Under the pieces are notes generated by a model. It did no database searches, was not told the origin of the DNA, and saw only the letters and a program-made list of their open reading frames with translations. 47,086 nt of DNA from Clostridiales bacterium. GTDB lineage: Bacteria > Bacillota > Clostridia > Christensenellales > Aristaeellaceae. Positions within the stretch are counted from its first letter, which is position 1, and each line of letters starts with the position of its first letter. The translations under genes were made by a program, and so were the position numbers. Location: the NCBI GenBank assembly GCA_015056055.1, contig SVHC01000023.1, positions 1 to 47,086 on the forward strand, read 5' to 3'. Below, piece by piece: positions 42,152-47,086 of the stretch.

Positions 42152-42178
42152 ACTAATCCTCCCAGTGTTTCTGTTTTA

Positions 42179-42207
42179 ACTATACTCCATTTTGCGCGTC
42201 CTGTAAA
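42179..42207 (-). promoter_or_regulatory. Promoter of the membrane protein-Usp unit
   Basis: On the minus strand TTTACA, 17 bases, TATAGT. Confidence 0.75.
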
Positions 42208-42291
42208 GCACACGTTGGTAATATTCACAGTTTTTTCGAATTAGCGAAAAATATCTTCACAGCTTTTTGTCCGAAAAAGTTTCTCAGGACC

Positions 42292-42320
42292 GATACAACA
42301 GCCGCCTTTTCTGGTATAAT
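42292..42320 (+). promoter_or_regulatory. Promoter of dnaE
   Basis: The -10 TATAAT carries a preceding TGG (extended -10) and lies within the near-palindrome TGGTATAATACCA. The -35 (GATACA) is weak. Confidence 0.65.
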
Positions 42321-42362
42321 ACCAATATATGCATTTCAAATTGTACGAGGTGAGAAACGGCC

Positions 42363-45300
42363 ATGTTTGCCCATCTGCATCTGCACACGCAATACAGTCT
42401 GCTTGACGGCGCAGCTTCCATCAAACCGCTGATGAAGCGGCTGAAGGAGCTGGGTATGAACGCATGCGCCGTCACAGACCACGGCGCCATGTACGGCGTA
42501 GTAGAATTCTATCAGGCCGCAAAAAAAGAAGGAATCCATCCGGTTATCGGCTGCGAAGTCTATGTCTGCGCGAATATGAACGACCGCACCGGCGGCATGC
42601 GCGATTCCAGCCATCTGATTCTGCTGGCCGAAAACAATGAAGGCTATCACAACCTGATCAAAATTGTAAGCGAAGGCTTCACCCGCGGCTTTTATTACCG
42701 GCCGAGGGTGGATTATGAGCTGCTTAAAAAGCATTCCTCCGGACTGATCGCCTTGTCCGCCTGCCTGTCAGGCGAGCTTTCCAAGCTTCTTCTGGACGGC
42801 AGACGCGAACAGGCACGCATTGCCGCGCAGCGTCATCTGGATATTTTCGGCGAAGGCAATTACTTTATCGAAATCCAGGATCATGGCATCGCCGAACAGA
42901 AGCAGATTTTGCCCGAATTGATCGCCCTTGCCCGCGAAATGAACATTCCCCTTGTGGCCACCAACGACTGCCACTATCTCACGGCGGACGACGCGCGCGC
43001 CCACGAGGTTCTGATGTGCATCCAGACCGGCAAAACCCTTGCGGACGAAACCCGCATGCGCATGACCACCGACCAGCTTTATGTAAAAAGCGAAGAGGAG
43101 ATGCGCCGTGTTTTCCCTGCCTTCCCGGAAGCCATCGAAAACACGCAGAAAATCGCCGAGCGCTGTCAGGTTGAATTTGATTTCAAAACGCTGCATCTGC
43201 CCAAATTCCCGCTTCCCGAAGGTCAGGATGCCTTCGAAACCCTCAAGGCCCTGTGCGAGGAAGGCCTGCGCAAAAAATACCCCGCCGATTATACTCCCGC
43301 ACAGGAAAGACTGGACTACGAGCTGAACGTAATCCGCTCGATGGGCTACGTCGATTATTTCCTGATCACGTGGGACTTTATCCGCTATGCGCGCGATCAC
43401 GGCATTCTGGTCGGTCCGGGACGCGGCAGCGGCGCCGGCAGCATTGTTGCATACACGCTGAATATAACCGGTATTGATCCTTTGAAATACAACCTGCTCT
43501 TTGAGCGTTTCCTCAATCCCGAGCGCGTATCCATGCCCGATCTGGATATCGACTTCGACTACGAACGCCGCGGCGAAGTCATCGCATATGTAGCAGAAAA
43601 ATACGGCGCAGATCACGTTTCGCAGATCATCACCTTCGGAACCATGGCTGCCCGATCTGTCCTGCGCGATGTAGGCCGCGTGCTCGGCATGACCTATCAG
43701 GAGGTCGACAGGGTCGCAAAGCTGGTGCCTTTTGCGCTGGATATGACCCTTGAACTCGCCCTGAAACAGAATCCCGATCTGCGCACCGCATACGAAACCG
43801 AAGTAACCGTGCGCGAGTTGATCGACACCGCCAAAAAGCTGGAAGGCATGCCCCGGCACGCTTCCACGCACGCGGCAGGCGTTCTGATCACGCATCACCC
43901 GGTATCGGACTATGTTCCCCTGCAGACAAACGATGACGTTATCACCACCCAGTTCCCCATGACGACGCTGGAATCCCTGGGTCTTCTCAAGATGGACTTC
44001 CTGGGCCTTCGTACGCTGAACGTCATCGGCGACAGTCTGGATATGATGCGCGCCGCCGGCAAAGCCGATATGAAGCCGGAGGACATTCCCATTGACGATC
44101 CCGGCGTTTACAAGCTGATTGCGGACGGCGATACGGACGGCGTTTTCCAGCTTGAAGGCGGCGGCATGCGCCAGTTTTTGCAGACCATGCGCCCCGAAAA
44201 TTTTGAGGACATCATTGCCGCCGTTTCTCTCTATCGTCCGGGTCCGATGGATTCGATTCCGCGCTACGTAAGCGGCAAGCACGATCCCGCCAGCGTTACC
44301 TATCTCACTCCGAAGCTCAAACCGATTCTGGACGTGACCTACGGCTGCATGGTCTATCAGGAGCAGGTTATGCAGATCGTCCGCGATATCGCAGGATATT
44401 CTCTTGGCCGAAGCGACCTTGTGCGCCGCGCCATGGCGAAAAAGAAGCATGACGTGATGGCACAGGAAAAGGAGAATTTCATCCACGGCGTTGAAAAAGA
44501 TGGCGTTGTTGAAATTCCCGGCGCAGTTCGCATGGGCGTAAGCGAGCAGGCGGCAGAGCAGCTTTTCGACGAAATGACCGCTTTTGCCAGCTATGCGTTC
44601 AACAAATCGCACGCTGCGGCATACGCCTATGTTGCCGTGCAGACGGCATGGCTAAAGCTGCACTATCCCGTGGAGTTCATGGCCGCGCTGATGAATTCCG
44701 TTTCCGGAAATACGGATAAAATCGCATTCTACATCCAGTCCTGCGGACGCATGGGTATCCGCATTCTGCCGCCGGACATCAACCGTTCCAATGCGAAATT
44801 CTCCGTAGAAAACGGCTGTATCCGTTTCGGCCTTCTCGCCGTAAAGAGCGTCGGCGCAGGTGCCATCGCCTGTATCGAAGAAAACCGCCGCATGAAAGGC
44901 GATTTCCGCGATCTTTTCGACTATGTGGCACGCGTCCCCTCCGAACAGGTGAACAAAAAAGCCATCGACAGCCTCATCCGCGCAGGCGCATTCGACTCTC
45001 TTGCAGGCACCCGCGCACAGAAGCTTGCCGTTTACGAGCATGCTGTGGACGCTGTCGGCAAGCGAAACAAAAATGCCCTTGCAGGTCAGCTCTCCCTGTT
45101 CGATGCCTTTGAAGAGGAAGAACCCGAACCGCCGAAATTCCCGGACCTTCCCGAAATGCCGCACCGCGAACTTCTGGCGATGGAAAAGGAAGTCACCGGC
45201 GTATATATCTCCGGTCATCCGCTGGACGACCACCGCGAAAAGCTCTCCGCCTTTGAAACCAATTCGCAGACGATTGCGTCTATGGTTGAAGATTCCGAAG

Positions 45301-45824
45301 ACGGCGGACTCAAATACGATCAGCTCCACGTGGACATGGGCGGCATCCTCTCCGGCGTGAAAACCAAGGTCACCAAGAATGACCAGATCATGGCGTTCGT
45401 ACAGCTGGAAGACCTTTACGGTTCGACCGAAGCCATCGTATTCCCCAGAGTGTACGATAAATACCGCTCCATGCTGGTAAACGACAATATCGTCATCCTA
45501 TCCGGCAAGCTCAGCATCCGCGAGGACGAAGCGCCGAAGCTCCTTCTGGAATCCGTTAGCTCCATCGACAGCGCTCTCCCGGCAGCAAAACCAGCCGCAC
45601 AGACCGCCGCAAAGCCGCGCATGCTGTACTTAAAGCTCAACCGCGCACAGTTTGACAATGCGCTTGCCATCCTTGCAAAAACGCCGGGCAATGTGCCCAT
45701 TACCATCCGCGTGGCGGATGAAGGACGCACGCTGCGCGCGCCCGATTCCTTCAACACCTCTGAAACCTTTGATCTGGATGCGCTCACGCTTCTTCTGGGC
45801 GAAGGAAATATCGTATTGAAATAA
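42363..45824 (+). CDS. dnaE: DNA polymerase III alpha subunit
   Basis: 1153 residues, the DnaE1-like size. An N-terminal PHP domain (HLHLHTQYSLLDG, VTDHGAMYGV) precedes the C-family polymerase core with VGPGRGSGAGSIVAYTL and the catalytic PDLDIDFDYERR. Helix-hairpin-helix and OB-fold regions follow (VDMGGILSGVKTKVTKNDQ at about 1000). The QLSLFD motif near 910 resembles a clamp-binding peptide. It replicates DNA together with, or in place of, PolC. The ATG follows GAGGTGAG. The glycosyltransferase gene starts 18 bases after it. Confidence 0.95.
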   Translation: MFAHLHLHTQYSLLDGAASIKPLMKRLKELGMNACAVTDHGAMYGVVEFYQAAKKEGIHPVIGCEVYVCANMNDRTGGMRDSSHLILLAENNEGYHNLIKIVSEGFTRGFYYRPRVDYELLKKHSSGLIALSACLSGELSKLLLDGRREQARIAAQRHLDIFGEGNYFIEIQDHGIAEQKQILPELIALAREMNIPLVATNDCHYLTADDARAHEVLMCIQTGKTLADETRMRMTTDQLYVKSEEEMRRVFPAFPEAIENTQKIAERCQVEFDFKTLHLPKFPLPEGQDAFETLKALCEEGLRKKYPADYTPAQERLDYELNVIRSMGYVDYFLITWDFIRYARDHGILVGPGRGSGAGSIVAYTLNITGIDPLKYNLLFERFLNPERVSMPDLDIDFDYERRGEVIAYVAEKYGADHVSQIITFGTMAARSVLRDVGRVLGMTYQEVDRVAKLVPFALDMTLELALKQNPDLRTAYETEVTVRELIDTAKKLEGMPRHASTHAAGVLITHHPVSDYVPLQTNDDVITTQFPMTTLESLGLLKMDFLGLRTLNVIGDSLDMMRAAGKADMKPEDIPIDDPGVYKLIADGDTDGVFQLEGGGMRQFLQTMRPENFEDIIAAVSLYRPGPMDSIPRYVSGKHDPASVTYLTPKLKPILDVTYGCMVYQEQVMQIVRDIAGYSLGRSDLVRRAMAKKKHDVMAQEKENFIHGVEKDGVVEIPGAVRMGVSEQAAEQLFDEMTAFASYAFNKSHAAAYAYVAVQTAWLKLHYPVEFMAALMNSVSGNTDKIAFYIQSCGRMGIRILPPDINRSNAKFSVENGCIRFGLLAVKSVGAGAIACIEENRRMKGDFRDLFDYVARVPSEQVNKKAIDSLIRAGAFDSLAGTRAQKLAVYEHAVDAVGKRNKNALAGQLSLFDAFEEEEPEPPKFPDLPEMPHRELLAMEKEVTGVYISGHPLDDHREKLSAFETNSQTIASMVEDSEDGGLKYDQLHVDMGGILSGVKTKVTKNDQIMAFVQLEDLYGSTEAIVFPRVYDKYRSMLVNDNIVILSGKLSIREDEAPKLLLESVSSIDSALPAAKPAAQTAAKPRMLYLKLNRAQFDNALAILAKTPGNVPITIRVADEGRTLRAPDSFNTSETFDLDALTLLLGEGNIVLK

Positions 45825-45841
45825 CCCTCACAGGAGGTACC

Positions 45842-46804
45842 ATGAACACTGTTTTATATATCGTTGTTCCCTGCTACAATGAGGAAGCCGTACTGCCCGA
45901 AACCTCGCGCAGACTCGGGCTGCTTATGGACGACCTCACGGCAAAAGGCGAAATTTCCCCTGCCAGCCGCGTACTTTTCGTGGATGACGGCAGCCGTGAC
46001 AAGACCTGGAGCATGATCGAAGCGCTGGAAGACGCCCGATTTGAAGGTGCAAAGCTTGCGCACAATGCCGGTCACCAGAATGCAGTGTGGGCGGGCATGA
46101 CGCTTGCCTGTGAACGAAACTGCGACGCAGTCATCAGTCTGGATGCCGATTTGCAGGATGATCCGGAAGCCATCCGCGGTTTTCTGAAAGCCTACCGCGA
46201 GGGCTGCGATGTGGTATACGGCGTGCGCAAAAGCCGCACGACCGACACCGTTTTCAAGCGTTCCACCGCCGAAGCCTTCTACAAAATCATGGGAGCCTGC
46301 GGCGCAGAGGTTGTGAACAATCACGCCGATTACCGCCTGCTTTCCCGCCGCGCTCTGGAAGCGCTGCTGCAATTCGGCGAAGTGAATCTCTTCCTGCGCG
46401 GCATGGTGCCGCTGCTCGGTTTCAAGAGCGAAAAAGTCTACTATGACCGTGCCGAGCGCTTTGCGGGCGAATCCAAATATCCGCTGAAAAAGATGCTCTC
46501 CTTCGCCATGGACGGCATCACGTCGTTCTCGGTAAAGCCCATCCGCTTCATTACCGTGCTTGGCATACTGTTTGCCCTGCTGGGCGCAGCGTTCGGCCTT
46601 TATGCGCTGGTTTCCCTATTCACCGGGCATGCAGTCGTCGGCTGGACAAGTACCATCATGTCCATCTGGCTCATCGGCGGTGTGCAGCTGATCGCCATTG
46701 GCGTGATCGGCGAATATATCGGCAAGATCTATATGGAAACCAAGCGCCGCCCGCGCTTTATCCTTGAAACCTACCACAGCAAAAACAGCGCCCCTCATAA
46801 ATAA
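45842..46804 (+). CDS. GtrB-like family 2 glycosyltransferase
   Basis: 320 residues. A GT-A domain (1-235) has YIVVPCYNEEAVLP, VDDGSRDKT and SLDADLQDDPE (the metal-binding Asp motif). Two C-terminal membrane helices (about 235-260 and 270-295) end in GEYIGKIYMETKRRPRF. This matches the GtrB/DPM1-like enzymes that transfer a sugar from a nucleotide to undecaprenyl phosphate for cell-surface glycosylation. The ATG follows CAGGAGG at five bases. Its gene is probably co-transcribed with dnaE. Confidence 0.92.
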   Translation: MNTVLYIVVPCYNEEAVLPETSRRLGLLMDDLTAKGEISPASRVLFVDDGSRDKTWSMIEALEDARFEGAKLAHNAGHQNAVWAGMTLACERNCDAVISLDADLQDDPEAIRGFLKAYREGCDVVYGVRKSRTTDTVFKRSTAEAFYKIMGACGAEVVNNHADYRLLSRRALEALLQFGEVNLFLRGMVPLLGFKSEKVYYDRAERFAGESKYPLKKMLSFAMDGITSFSVKPIRFITVLGILFALLGAAFGLYALVSLFTGHAVVGWTSTIMSIWLIGGVQLIAIGVIGEYIGKIYMETKRRPRFILETYHSKNSAPHK

Positions 46805-46817
46805 TTCGCCCGAACCC

Positions 46818-46846
46818 TTGACTTTCTCTGCCTTCTGTGCTATACT
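46818..46846 (+). promoter_or_regulatory. Promoter of tRNA-Val
   Basis: TTGACT, 17 bases, TATACT with TGC before the -10. An 8-bp hairpin (ACACTATC / GATAGTGT, 46852-46870) lies between it and the tRNA and would form the 5' leader. Confidence 0.8.
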
Positions 46847-46872
46847 GTTCCACACTATCAGAGATAGTGTAT

Positions 46873-46948
46873 GGTGCTTTGGCTCAGTTGGTAGAGCACA
46901 TCGTTCACATCGATGGGGTCACTGGTTCGAGTCCAGTAAGCACCACCA
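46873..46948 (+). tRNA. tRNA-Val (anticodon CAC)
   Basis: 76 bases folding as a perfect cloverleaf: acceptor GGTGCTT/AAGCACC, D-stem GCTC/GAGC, anticodon stem CATCG/CGATG with loop TTCACAT, five-base variable loop and T-stem ACTGG/CCAGT with TTCGAGT. CCA is encoded. The anticodon CAC reads GUG valine codons. Confidence 0.96.
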
Positions 46949-46953
46949 CACAG

Positions 46954-46980
46954 AAACCACCCTTTACGGGTGGTTTTTTT
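46954..46980 (+). terminator. Terminator after tRNA-Val
   Basis: AAACCACCC / GGGTGGTTT stem with a TTTAC loop and a T-run. Confidence 0.9.
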
Positions 46981-47039
46981 GTGTGGTGGTGCTTACTGGA
47001 CTCCATTCATATACCCCGAGATGTGAAACATCGATGGGG
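46981..47039 (-). pseudogene. Degenerate inverted copy of the tRNA-Val 3' half
   Basis: On the minus strand the sequence repeats the tRNA from the anticodon arm on: CATCG, a 4-base insertion, TTCACATC, GGGGT, a diverged T-loop, then a perfect GAGTCCAGTAAGCACCACC. The acceptor 5' strand and D-arm are absent. Together with the real tRNA 3' end and the terminator it makes an inverted repeat with arms of about 34 bases (46929-46962 and 46968-47003). Confidence 0.75.
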
Positions 47040-47086
47040 CGCGGAGCCGAAGCGCGCCCTGTGGGCGATTCAGCGAGGCGGAAGCG

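Noticed and set aside
42768-44612. Minus-strand frame of 614 codons
   Set aside because: Antisense shadow of dnaE in a GC-rich third-position context; no recognisable domain.

Overview
The window reads as a chromosomal segment of a Gram-positive, probably gut-associated member of the Clostridia. Supporting signs are the mreBCD-PBP2-minD-rodA order, a dnaG-rpoD-trmK-nif3 operon, a YhcN/YlaJ-type sporulation lipoprotein, a uridine-kinase-like nucleoside kinase with a threonyl-tRNA-synthetase-like N-terminus, strong AGGAGG ribosome binding sites, frequent TTG/GTG starts and many TGn-extended -10 promoters. Most of it is core genome. There is no phage, CRISPR array or intact insertion sequence. 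The genus cannot be fixed from the sequence.

Layout. 1-2.5 kb: end of a sugar-phosphate isomerase/epimerase, a HEAT-like protein with a damaged 5' end, and a MATE exporter. 2.6-10.4 kb (minus): cell-elongation operon maf-mreB-mreC-mreD-PBP2-minD-rodA. 10.5-14.4 kb: a eukaryote-type glycogen branching enzyme (plus) and a GH43 glycosidase-rpiB pair (minus). 14.4-17.7 kb: an SPFH protein behind three 21-bp repeats, a small P-loop kinase, a secreted serpin and a 54-residue membrane protein. 17.9-24.4 kb: an XRE regulator, then a potassium operon trkH-trkA-(41-residue protein)-kdpD-like-kdpE, bracketed by direct repeats of about 237 bp; the far repeat is a truncated, decaying copy of the XRE gene. 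24.5-24.9 kb: RNase P RNA. 24.9-31 kb (minus): dnaG-rpoD-trmK-nif3-zinc-ribbon-metallophosphoesterase. 31-33.7 kb: a structured dispersed repeat, a parvulin-type foldase and a DUF402 protein. 33.8-42.2 kb (minus): comEA, yhcN-like, nucleoside kinase, CBM9-like, parB, parA, cimA, YdcF-like, Usp and a membrane protein. 42.3-47 kb (plus): dnaE, a GtrB-like glycosyltransferase and tRNA-Val(CAC).

The main oddities are these. MreB has lost the acidic residues of its ATPase site although its operon is intact. The KdpD-like kinase lacks the classical N-terminal KdpD domain and sits with Trk genes instead of kdpABC. A potassium island lies between direct repeats. A dispersed hairpin element has outward-facing terminators at both ends. 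A degenerate inverted copy of the tRNA-Val 3' half follows the real gene. A parvulin domain is split by a coiled coil. Start sites were chosen from Shine-Dalgarno spacing read by eye; no homology search was run.
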